A DNA stretch of 37,893 nucleotides. Origin: Thermoplasmata archaeon (lineage in GTDB: Archaea; Thermoplasmatota; Thermoplasmata; Thermoplasmatales; GCA-001856825). Positions 32,079 through 37,893 of this stretch are shown here, one piece after another (the stretch's first letter is position 1; each line of letters opens with the position of its first letter). The DNA lies in NCBI GenBank assembly GCA_021792355.1, contig JAJYUV010000013.1:1-37893 (forward strand), given 5' to 3'. Both the position numbers and the translations under genes were made by a program. A model generated the notes under the pieces. The model searched no databases, was not told the origin of the DNA, and worked only from the letters and a program-made list of their open reading frames with translations.

Positions 32079-32378
32079 TCATTCCTTTGCGGTCGTGTAA
32101 GAGCCTCCGTATATTCTTATTGCCTTTCCCCCAACTATGGCATCTGCGACCTTTTTTCTTGCTCCAGTAACAAGCCTGTGGAAGGTGGCTTGAGAAATTC
32201 CCATCATTACTGCGGCATCCCTCTGATCCATCTGCATCAAATCCTTGAGTCTGATCGCCTCATACTCTTCGACAGTCAGCACTATTTCGCCTACTTGGGC
32301 TCCCCCTGAAGTGGCAGGAAGGAAATGGTCTGTGTAAGGAAGCCTACTTACTCTCCTGAATCTCCTTGGTCTAGGCGT
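32079..32378 (-). CDS. DUF134-family predicted DNA-binding protein with non-canonical start
   Basis: The protein has an HTH (LMQMDQRDAAVMMGISQATF) and the family C-terminus ARKKVADAIVGGKAIRIYGG. The first standard start (GTG 32282) leaves only 67 aa. The same frame continues upstream with the full DUF134 N-terminus: PRPRRFRRVSRLPYTDHFLP, then 'GGAQVGEIVLTVEEYEA'. Relatives begin M-P-R-P-R; here the codon before Pro is ACG (32378) and the next codons upstream are GAA, CGA and a stop. Translation therefore probably starts at ACG (99 aa), unless a base change has disabled the gene. It sits 6 nt after the DUF5320-like stop. Members occur next to NifX and MinD-type ATPase genes, as here. Confidence 0.8.
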   Translation of the reverse strand, partial: TPRPRRFRRVSRLPYTDHFLPATSGGAQVGEIVLTVEEYEAIRLKDLMQMDQRDAAVMMGISQATFHRLVTGARKKVADAIVGGKAIRIYGGSYTTAKE

Positions 32379-32384
32379 TTCTCG

Positions 32385-32696
32385 TCACTGCAGTTCTTTA
32401 ATTCTCTTCTCGATCGCTTGTCTTTGTGTTTCCAGGTCCTTCAGCTCCTCTTCTAGGATCCTTCTCTGTTCTTCGTTCGTCAGGGTCGCTATATTGCCAG
32501 GCGGAGTAGCATATTGTCCCCTTACGTAGGGATCGTAATTAGCCCTCCCCCAGTAATATCTGTTACCTCTTCCAAATCCCATCCTTGGCACTGCATTGTT
32601 CAGAAAACCTGGTACTGAGTAACCTCCGCAGAATCCAGCATGTCTTCCACTTCTTGGTCCATACCCTACGGGCCCTGTTCCATCACCATATGGCAT
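32385..32696 (-). CDS. DUF5320-like small Gly-rich protein
   Basis: This 103-aa protein starts MPYGDGTGPVGYGPRSGRH, the family's N-terminal signature, with GFCGGY after it. A Gly/Tyr/Arg-rich middle follows, then a C-terminal coiled coil (LTNEEQRRILEEELKDLETQ and RQAIEKRIKEL). No function is established, but such proteins sit in NifX/MinD Fe-S clusters. ATG 32696 is chosen over an upstream GTG (32705) because AGAGGTG lies five nt upstream. A perfect palindrome (32711-32732) lies just ahead and may contain the TATA box. Confidence 0.83.
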   Translation of the reverse strand: MPYGDGTGPVGYGPRSGRHAGFCGGYSVPGFLNNAVPRMGFGRGNRYYWGRANYDPYVRGQYATPPGNIATLTNEEQRRILEEELKDLETQRQAIEKRIKELQ

Positions 32697-32710
32697 TTTT
32701 TTCACCTCTC

Positions 32711-32732
32711 ATTATGAATATATATTCATAAT
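32711..32732. promoter_or_regulatory. Perfect 22-bp palindrome: putative operator overlapping a TATA box
   Basis: The half-site ATTATGAATAT is followed at once by its exact reverse complement ATATTCATAAT. Its centre is about 25 nt from the DUF5320-like ATG (32696), where a TATA box belongs, and AATATATATT in the middle can serve as one. A dimeric repressor bound here would block TBP. DUF134 (an HTH protein encoded downstream) is a candidate binder. Confidence 0.6.
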
Positions 32733-32759
32733 AAATACTTAAACATTTTCTACTTACTT

Positions 32760-33641
32760 TTATGATAAAAGAGTATCAACGAATAATGAAATTTCGCGAA
32801 TCGTTTCGGATGCAGGGGAACGTGGATTGTACTCAACCAAAGGTTTTCTCTTCGTCATAGACTCTGCTACTGTCTTGTCATAGGGGATTTTTCCAACGAT
32901 CTCCAGACCATTTTCGGATACAAAGTCGCGCAGTTCACTGAAATCTGGATTAATGTTGTATTTGTTTACTACGACGTATGATTTGATTCTAAAGTGTTGT
33001 GCGAGGTAATACACTCGCTTTAGATCGCTGAGGCTAGACCTCGTTGGCTCTGCGACGAGAAGCGCATGAGTTGCTCCACTCATGGATGCAATTACCTGAC
33101 AGCCTATCCCCGCCGCAGAATCGACTATTATATTATTTATTAAACCTTTCGAAACCCATTTCCTTGCGATATTCTTTTCACTCGTGACAAGTTTTCCACT
33201 ATTAGGTTGCCCTACATCAAGTTCCGAGCTCACGAATGGACCGTACTTGGTCTTTCCGATCCTGATCCATCCAGAGAGATTATTTTTCCGAATTGAGATA
33301 GCTTGGCTCGGACAGACCACTTTGCACGCACCGCACCCTTCACAAACATAATTCTTTACGTACGGAACCCCTTCTCTTTCTCTTATTGCCTCGTAAGTGC
33401 ACACCTCCTTGCACAACAAGCAGTTTGTGCATTTCGAATAGTCGATTTCAGCCATGCTCTTTTCTTCGTACTCGACCTCACTCTCCCAAGTATTCACGTC
33501 AAAGATGATATGAAGATTAGGTGCTTCTGCGTCTCCGTCCACTATCCCTATTTTCCTGTCCCGCAACAGCACGGAGATTGAAGAAGTGAAAGTACTCTTT
33601 CCCACTCCTCCCTTTCCGCTAGCCACGACTATTTCTGCCAT
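32760..33641 (-). CDS. MinD-superfamily P-loop ATPase with inserted 2[4Fe-4S] ferredoxin domain (second copy)
   Basis: This 293-aa protein has a deviant Walker A (VVASGKGGVGKSTFTSS, residues 5-21). A ferredoxin insert follows at about 60-115 with CTNCLLCKEVC and CEGCGACKVVCPSQA (two CxxCxxCxxxC sets). Then come the switch region IIVDSAAGIGCQVIASM and the C-terminal VVVNKYNINPDF and IPYDKTVAESM blocks. Proteins of COG1149 type usually occur as a tandem pair with NifX-like proteins and are thought to handle Fe-S or metal cofactors. This copy overlaps the first copy's end by 13 nt (ATG 33641), so they are coupled. The two paralogues keep the same domain order. Confidence 0.9.
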   Translation of the reverse strand: MAEIVVASGKGGVGKSTFTSSISVLLRDRKIGIVDGDAEAPNLHIIFDVNTWESEVEYEEKSMAEIDYSKCTNCLLCKEVCTYEAIREREGVPYVKNYVCEGCGACKVVCPSQAISIRKNNLSGWIRIGKTKYGPFVSSELDVGQPNSGKLVTSEKNIARKWVSKGLINNIIVDSAAGIGCQVIASMSGATHALLVAEPTRSSLSDLKRVYYLAQHFRIKSYVVVNKYNINPDFSELRDFVSENGLEIVGKIPYDKTVAESMTKRKPLVEYNPRSPASETIREISLFVDTLLS

Positions 33642-34483
33642 ATCAAATCACTTAATTTCTCCGAAATCTTATTGAGTTCCAGGGATGCTGGACTTTCAGG
33701 ATACATTTCCACGACAGGTCTTCCCTTAACGTAGCTATCTACGATTTCGTTGCTCAGTGGTATTTTTCCTATAGTCTCGGCGCCAACTACTTGAAGGGGA
33801 TCTGCTACGAGGTCAGATCTGTTCATAACAACGTAGCCTTTTACATCCAGTTTCTCAAGCAGATTCAATATCATCTTCAGGTCATGAATTCCAAGGGGGG
33901 TTGGTTCGGTCACAACAATTGCGAACATCGATCCTTCTATGGCAGCTGCGACGTGGTTCCCTGTTCCAGCCGAAGTATCAAAGATCTCAAGTTCTGAGTC
34001 TATCATTTCGGACCTCTTCCTCGTCGATAAAACAAGAGGATACGATCTCTCCTCTCCTTCCTTAAGAACTCCCGTGACCAGGGTGAGGCTCTCGTTTACG
34101 ACACTTACGAATGTACTCCCAACAATCTTTGTATCATCTTTGATGGCATTAGCTGGGCATATCAGTTTACACGTTTTGCATCCAGAACAAAGTGATGGCA
34201 TCAGGAAGGGATATCCTTCTTTAAACACGACGATCGCACTTTCCGAGCAGTTCTCCCTACACAGACGACACTTCGTGCATATAGAGTAGTCGAATTTTGG
34301 TCTGAAGATGAAACTATCTTTTTGGCTCGAGAGTTCCGTGGACATCAGAATGTGATCATTCGGACATTCAACGTCAGCATCTACCAGCACGACTTTCTTG
34401 TTTCTTGCCAAGATCGTTGCTAAATTGACTGCAACTGTACTTTTCCCGGTTCCTCCTTTTCCGCCAGTGACAGAAATTTTCAT
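33629..34483 (-). CDS. MinD-superfamily P-loop ATPase with inserted 2[4Fe-4S] ferredoxin domain (first copy)
   Basis: This 284-aa paralogue has Walker A VTGGKGGTGKSTVAVN (residues 5-20) and LVDADVECPNDHI. The ferredoxin insert CTKCRLCRENC and CSGCKTCKLICPANA is at about 68-112, the switch II region is IFDTSAGTGNHVAAAIEG, and the C-terminal YVVMNRSDLVADP and KIPLSNEIVDSYV follow. It probably forms a heterodimer with the second copy, as paired MinD-ferredoxin ATPases do, and acts in Fe-S or metal-cofactor handling with the NifX protein just upstream (9 nt after its stop). A GGTGAATGG Shine-Dalgarno overlaps the nifX-like stop. Confidence 0.9.
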   Translation of the reverse strand: MKISVTGGKGGTGKSTVAVNLATILARNKKVVLVDADVECPNDHILMSTELSSQKDSFIFRPKFDYSICTKCRLCRENCSESAIVVFKEGYPFLMPSLCSGCKTCKLICPANAIKDDTKIVGSTFVSVVNESLTLVTGVLKEGEERSYPLVLSTRKRSEMIDSELEIFDTSAGTGNHVAAAIEGSMFAIVVTEPTPLGIHDLKMILNLLEKLDVKGYVVMNRSDLVADPLQVVGAETIGKIPLSNEIVDSYVKGRPVVEMYPESPASLELNKISEKLSDLIWQK

Positions 34484-34492
34484 TTAAGCCAT

Positions 34493-34903
34493 TCACCGAA
34501 ACTGATGTCTACCGCCCCTATCCTGACCGTGTCCTCCCATGCCTCCCCCTCGACCGGAACCGGAAGAAGGCTGGAGTCTTCCCTGCAGGTATTCTTCTAA
34601 TGCCTTTTGAACGGTAACACCAGCGCACTCTCTCACATCAAGCTTCGCCATCGAGAGCACCTCAAATGCGTTCGGACCCACTGCTCCTGCAATTACAACA
34701 TTGCATCCATCATCAACTACAGCCTGTGCCGCCTGAATGCCTGCACCACTTCCTGCAGAAAAGCCCGGATTTTGGGCAACCTCCGTGCTCTTAATATTTT
34801 TTCCGTCAACCTCTATGATAGTATAAGTAGGGCATCTTCCGAAATTCGAACTTACCAAATCCTGAAGCCCGCCCTGGTTAGAAGTAGCCACACATATTTT
34901 CAC
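34493..34903 (-). CDS. NifX/NifB-like dinitrogenase iron-molybdenum-cofactor domain protein
   Basis: This 136-aa protein starts MKICVATSNQGGLQDLVSSN, continues FGRCPTYTIIEVDGKNI, and has the core motif SAGSGAGIQAAQAVVDDG plus 'VVIAGAVGPNAFEVL'. A helix follows at about 100-110 and then a C-terminal Gly/Arg/His-rich tail (GRGGGMGGHGQDRGGRHQFR). The domain binds iron-sulfur or FeMo-type cofactors. As no nitrogenase genes are seen, it is more likely an Fe-S carrier for the paired ATPases. The His-rich tail could bind metal. The start is GTG 34903. A TATA box (TTTTATAAT, 34934-34942) lies about 30-35 nt upstream, so this is probably the first gene of the cluster. Confidence 0.88.
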   Translation of the reverse strand: MKICVATSNQGGLQDLVSSNFGRCPTYTIIEVDGKNIKSTEVAQNPGFSAGSGAGIQAAQAVVDDGCNVVIAGAVGPNAFEVLSMAKLDVRECAGVTVQKALEEYLQGRLQPSSGSGRGGGMGGHGQDRGGRHQFR

Positions 34904-34933
34904 AATAGATCACGAATCTGAGTAGTCATGAAA

Positions 34934-34942
34934 ATTATAAAA
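34934..34942 (-). promoter_or_regulatory. TATA box of the NifX-MinD cluster
   Basis: TTTTATAAT on the minus strand sits about 30-35 nt before GTG 34903, predicting a message with about ten nt of leader. Confidence 0.5.
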
Positions 34943-35077
34943 GTGTTGAGTTAATTTTATCGTCAGTATAATCTTTTAGGAATCGATTAAATATCTCAAT
35001 CTTGGATAGACCCTGTAGATCGCCTTCTAAACCAAGCTGTAGTTAGATTTTGTTCAGTTGAACTACTTGGAATATTT

Positions 35078-35395
35078 TCAGTTATGCGAAGATCGACCTT
35101 CAAGATTGAGCATCTTTCGTGCCTCATCGCTTATCATGTCAGGGGTCCATGGAGGGTCCCATACAAGTTCAATGTCGCACTTTGAGATTCCTTTCATTCC
35201 TTCAACCTTCTTCTGGACGTCAAACAGAATCCAGTCCGTAAGCGGGCATGTTGGTGCGGTCATTGTCATTTTTATCTTTATCACATCTTTATCGATTTTG
35301 AGGTCATAAATGAGTCCTAAGTTCACTACGTCTATCCCAATTTCTGGATCATTGACAGTTTTCAATATCTCGATTATCTCTTCCTTGGCTACCAT
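35078..35395 (-). CDS. MIP18/DUF59-family Fe-S assembly protein
   Basis: This 105-aa protein begins MVAKEEIIEILKTVNDPEIG. It shows the MIP18 (SufT/PaaD-like) signature: VNDPEIGIDVVNLGLIYDLK, IKMTMTAPTCPLTDWILFDV with the reactive Cys, and the C-terminal WDPPWTPDMISDEARKML. Such proteins help mature cytosolic Fe-S proteins, which fits the neighbouring MinD/ferredoxin and NifX cluster. An earlier ATG at 35422 would add nine residues with no family match, so ATG 35395 is used. It is separated from the nifX-like gene by about 170 bp containing that gene's promoter. Confidence 0.9.
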   Translation of the reverse strand: MVAKEEIIEILKTVNDPEIGIDVVNLGLIYDLKIDKDVIKIKMTMTAPTCPLTDWILFDVQKKVEGMKGISKCDIELVWDPPWTPDMISDEARKMLNLEGRSSHN

Positions 35396-35422
35396 TATTT
35401 TTGGTATCAAAAGAAGGCACAT

Positions 35423-35709
35423 ATCTTTTCCGAAAAGAGGAATACCATTTTCCCCCGTTTTAAAGGATCAGGTGTACTGCCCTTCCAATGAAAAATCTCT
35501 TCCCTCACTGACAAGCGCAGGACTTTCAATTCAGGGACAACGATACAAGGATACAAGAGATGAATTTTATTAAGGTCTATAGTCAAAGTAGAGGTTTTCT
35601 GTCCTCCTTATAAATCTTCTAAGTATGGCTAAGAGAGAAGAAGGAAAATACTGACTATTTCTGCTAGACTAGTCAGAGATGTTCTGGACGGTTCTTCAAA
35701 ATATCCATA
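35423..35709. other. Gene-poor stretch, 287 bp
   Basis: Nothing recognisable: short frames only. A TATA-like CTTATAAATC at about 35608-35617 precedes a 9-codon frame on the plus strand, which I do not call. Confidence 0.4.
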
Positions 35710-36118
35710 TTAAACTGCTATACTCAGTATTTCCGGCTCTATGTCAATGGGTTCTAGGTAGAAGTAAGATTTGACATCCGCCACTTCGTATCTATTCCTG
35801 CTGATTTTATGTTCTTTTCAAAGTCATATAGACCCATCATTGATAAGATTAACACATTGTACCGTAACCCGTTCTTTCCTTTCATTGCGTATTCCAGAAT
35901 ATTAGAAAATGGCGAACCACAAATGCGTAAGAAGTGCAGATATCTGTTTCGGGCGAGAACCAGTTCCTTCTCGCTCTTCCGAATTTCAGGTTGTCTTCAG
36001 TTGTGACTTTTCTACCACTTTCTTCTTCCTCTATTCTAAAAATAACCCTGTGGATGATCCCCTTTCGTCCCAAGGCTAAACACACAATCGAATAGCATTG
36101 CAAAAGATCCGCAATCAT
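35710..36118 (-). pseudogene. Frameshifted gene remnant, identity unknown
   Basis: Three overlapping minus-strand frames read like one broken protein. The upper part is in one frame (RVIFRIEEEESGRKVTTED at about 35990-36070). The middle is in a second frame (NRYLHFLRICGSPFSNILEY, continuing MKGKNGLRYNVLILSMMGLY from ATG 35885 to about 35797). The last is in a third frame (NRYEVADVKSYFYLEPIDIE, ending at TAA 35710). The joins need two frameshifts, near 35990 and 35795. Helix-strand composition is convincing but I recognise no family. The ends are approximate. Confidence 0.45.
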
Positions 36119-36242
36119 GGAAAATCAATGGATTTACGTGCGGTACTTCAACTAATCCGTCTAGATTAGAGCTATTCTGTTCTACAATAACGCATTGCAT
36201 TACGGGTTCCCGACTCAAATATAACCGCTAAATGTATGCGCA

Positions 36243-36428
36243 GTGAATACTTTCTGTAATTATTCAATACTCATGAAAGATGAAGCAGACGCAAGGGCTA
36301 AAAGCATAACATCAAAAATCGTCGTGATAGAGAAGGTGGCCTCGGCATACAGAAATAAGAAGGCATCTAAAGACTTCAGACGAAGCAATCTAACAGTTAA
36401 TCCATTAACACGCACGAAACCCGGTTGA
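36243..36428 (+). CDS. Doubtful small ORF (61 aa)
   Basis: GTG at 36243 opens 61 codons. From the internal ATG (36273) the sequence reads MKDEADARAKSITSKIVVIE and ends VNPLTRTKPG, which is charged and protein-like. A TATA-like CAAATATAACC lies about 25 nt before the GTG. No family is recognised, and the opposite strand is also open. It lies in a region with a gene remnant, so it may equally be a scrap. Confidence 0.25.
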   Translation: MNTFCNYSILMKDEADARAKSITSKIVVIEKVASAYRNKKASKDFRRSNLTVNPLTRTKPG

Positions 36429-36617
36429 CCCTTTTTGGTTTTACCTGAAAGAGAGTGAAAAAGGAAACGGATTGAATTCATTTAAAATGTTTTAATCTTG
36501 AAATTGAAAAATGAAATAGAATTCTACGAAGCGACTTCGTTACCGTTGTGACACACATCACTAAACTATATTCCTGCATCTTAGGAAGTGCCGTTGCCTA
36601 AACTAATTGAAACGACT

Positions 36618-36836
36618 TCAAACATCCTCCCATCTTACGCGATATGAAACCTGTTTTGATAGTTCGTTATGCTTGATTTTCAAATGCTCTTGCATTCCAC
36701 TCCAAGAGGGGGTCTCAAATGAAGTACATATCGTGCAATAGTATATGGCAGATCTAGCTCGTCCATGCCCCCTCTTACGAAGAGATTCTTCAGCCCCTTC
36801 TAGGTGGTAACTGGCTACAACATCTTCATTTTTCAT
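36618..36836 (-). CDS. Small C2H2 zinc-finger protein
   Basis: This 72-aa protein carries one zinc finger, YYCTICTSFETPSWSGMQEH followed by LKIKH (C-x2-C-x13-H-x4-H type, residues 33-56), with basic flanks (SLRKRGHGRARSAIYY). Single C2H2 fingers of this size are common in archaea and may bind nucleic acids. The gene is supported by a TATA box (TTTATAAA, about 36860-36868) about 25-30 nt before ATG 36836, fitting a leaderless message. It stands alone between gene-poor stretches. Confidence 0.7.
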   Translation of the reverse strand: MKNEDVVASYHLEGAEESLRKRGHGRARSAIYYCTICTSFETPSWSGMQEHLKIKHNELSKQVSYRVRWEDV

Positions 36837-37279
36837 AATTAATCAAATGCTTGGAATTTATAAACTTTTTAAACAAATTCGTGCAAAATGCACTGACATA
36901 TCAATGTGTTTTTGTCTTATTGTTCCTCTATCTTAACTTGCTCTTTTTTTTATAACTTCGCATTTTATGTTCCAAGGCTAACATCACGACAATATAATCC
37001 ATCTACTGTGAATGGGCAACAACTACGTAATGAAACATTCATAAAAAAGCAAGATCTGGTGATGGTTACTGAAAGAGCAAGATCTCACCCTGGTTGCATT
37101 CACTATAAATTCTTCACTTTGAATTCTGCGTCTTTGGACTCAAACAATCCGTAACCACTTTTTGAGATTAAGAATTAACATCTATATCGGCGGAGCAGTC
37201 TTCAAATTTCCTATACCGTATTCATTGGACGAATAACAAGATTCAAATAAATTAAATAATCAATAGTTAATCTGTTCGC
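36837..37279. other. 443-bp gene-free stretch
   Basis: It contains the zinc-finger gene's TATA box at its left end and an AT-rich element (AAATTAAATAATC, about 37250-37262) about 25 nt before the Lrp gene's ATG at its right end. I see no gene between them; the longest plus-strand frame (36906-37154) has an unconvincing composition. Confidence 0.5.
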
Positions 37280-37714
37280 ATGCGAAAATTCCAGCCCGAC
37301 GCATTGGACGCGAAGATAGTTGAACTGCTGGAAGACAATTGCAGTCTGGGCTACAGGGAAGTTGCAGATAAGTTGAACAAGAACATATGGAATGTCAGAG
37401 ATAGGATCATTCATCTCAAGGAGAAGGGCATAATTAGGGGTTGCAGGGCAGACATAAACTATACGGAAATGGGGTTCGGTTGCAGGGCACTTATCAGTCT
37501 TAACGTTCCAGCCGAAAATATAGACCGTTTCATATCATTTACAAGATCAAATGACATGTTTAAGAGGCTCACTATAACCACGGGAATGAGGCGGTTCCAT
37601 TTAGAGGTCGTTGGTAGAGAATGTAACGAGGTAAGACTTTACGCCATGAAGACATTCCCAGATTTTAAGGTTCAGGACGTAGAATTCGAGGTCATACTAG
37701 ACACTCCACTCTGA
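37280..37714 (+). CDS. Lrp/AsnC-family transcriptional regulator
   Basis: This 144-aa protein has an N-terminal HTH (LDAKIVELLEDNCSLGYREV, 'NKNIWNVRDRIIHLKEKGII') and a C-terminal RAM/ligand-binding half (GCRALISLNVPAENIDRFIS ... RRFHLEVVGRECNEVRLYAM). Lrp-type proteins form octamers and answer to amino acids or energy state. The recognition helix is slightly divergent from standard Lrp (NIWNVRDRI rather than S-x-x-T-V-x-x-R), which may reflect its own regulon. AT-rich TATA sequence about 25 nt before the ATG suggests leaderless transcription. It is the last complete gene in the window. Confidence 0.88.
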   Translation: MRKFQPDALDAKIVELLEDNCSLGYREVADKLNKNIWNVRDRIIHLKEKGIIRGCRADINYTEMGFGCRALISLNVPAENIDRFISFTRSNDMFKRLTITTGMRRFHLEVVGRECNEVRLYAMKTFPDFKVQDVEFEVILDTPL

Positions 37715-37811
37715 TTTTTTATAATGTAACACAATTATTGCTTGAACTGGATTTAGAAGACTCAAATATTTGTCTGCAAGTAATTAGTAGTTATCAGATA
37801 ATGTATTATTC

Positions 37812-37893
37812 ATGGTCAATCAGAAAATAGCCGATGTCGATGTTTGTAAGATAGTACTATCAAGCATGCACGTTCATCTCAAGAAACTGGAGG
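37812..37893 (+). CDS. Possible N-terminus of a gene cut by the right window edge
   Basis: ATG 37812 opens a frame that stays open to the window end (27 codons: MVNQKIADVDVCKIVLSSMH and on). The sequence is protein-like and amphipathic, but too short to assign to a family. Confidence 0.4.
   Translation, partial: MVNQKIADVDVCKIVLSSMHVHLKKLE

Noticed and set aside
35882..36118. 78-codon minus-strand frame taken as an intact gene
   Set aside because: Its C-terminal third loses protein character exactly where a neighbouring frame becomes protein-like, so I treat it as part of the frameshifted remnant.
36526..36540. Small hairpin ACGAAG-CGA-CTTCGT
   Set aside because: Six-bp stem with no T-run and about 80 nt beyond the zinc-finger stop; too weak to call as terminator or regulatory element.
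1..37893. CRISPR arrays, rRNA genes, insertion sequences, integrases
   Set aside because: No regularly spaced direct repeats, no rRNA signature, and no transposase or integrase motif were seen by reading either strand; a tool-based repeat search would be needed to be certain.

Overview
This window looks like a compact chromosome segment from an acidophilic, aerobic or microaerobic archaeon of the Thermoplasmatota (Thermoplasma/Ferroplasma/Cuniculiplasma-like). The evidence is archaeal: an archaeal-type ThrRS, a Bat-type HTH regulator, ArsA-type ATPase with a small heat-shock tail, a CydA/CydA' oxidase pair without CydB, a membrane-anchored and sequon-rich cupredoxin, and many genes whose ATG lies about 25 nt downstream of a TATA box, which implies leaderless mRNAs. 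Base composition is moderate (judged by eye), genes are tightly packed, and several use GTG or TTG starts. The placement is inference from gene content; no marker search was possible.

Layout. 1-2.5 kb: a small conserved alpha/beta protein, a Bat-type HTH regulator and an ACT-like amino-acid regulator, then a low-coding gap with gene scraps and a 32-codon leader ORF that runs into an APC permease. 3.9-8.9 kb (minus): UbiD-family decarboxylase, YceI, MscL, threonyl-tRNA synthetase and a PepSY-like protein. 9.1-13.2 kb (plus): a four-gene tyrosine/homogentisate operon (HPPD, FAH-family hydrolase, homogentisate dioxygenase, maleylacetate-reductase-like Fe-ADH). 13.2-15.4 kb (minus): HxlR regulator, methyltransferase and a CDF transporter fused to a NifX-like domain, divergent from an EamA transporter. 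16.5-19.1 kb (minus): CydA and CydA'. 19.4-21.8 kb (minus): a 62-aa protein, ArsA-HSP20, a 57-aa membrane protein, and a conserved hypothetical with an HHE...HxHE motif.

22.3-29.8 kb (plus): SDR, MarR plus B12-binding radical SAM enzyme, DsrE-like plus MFS, cupredoxin, acyl-CoA dehydrogenase, tRNA-Gln; tRNA-Leu lies on the minus strand. 29.9-35.4 kb (minus): CGGC protein, a radical SAM enzyme, and a cluster of NifX, two MinD-type ATPases with inserted ferredoxin domains, a DUF5320-like protein, DUF134 and UspA, with a MIP18-type Fe-S assembly protein just upstream. 35.4-37.3 kb is gene-poor, with a frameshifted gene remnant and a C2H2 zinc-finger gene. An Lrp/AsnC regulator and the start of another reading frame close the window.

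Most notable: (i) the homogentisate operon has no recognisable maleylacetoacetate isomerase but carries a maleylacetate-reductase-like gene, suggesting a reductive bypass; (ii) a perfect 22-bp palindrome sits where the TATA box should be in front of the DUF5320-DUF134-UspA end of the Fe-S ATPase cluster; (iii) two conserved proteins (DUF134 and the CDF transporter) have family-conserved N-termini that extend upstream of any ATG/GTG/TTG; (iv) a 57-aa aromatic-rich membrane protein, with no entry among the longer reading frames, lies upstream of the ArsA gene.
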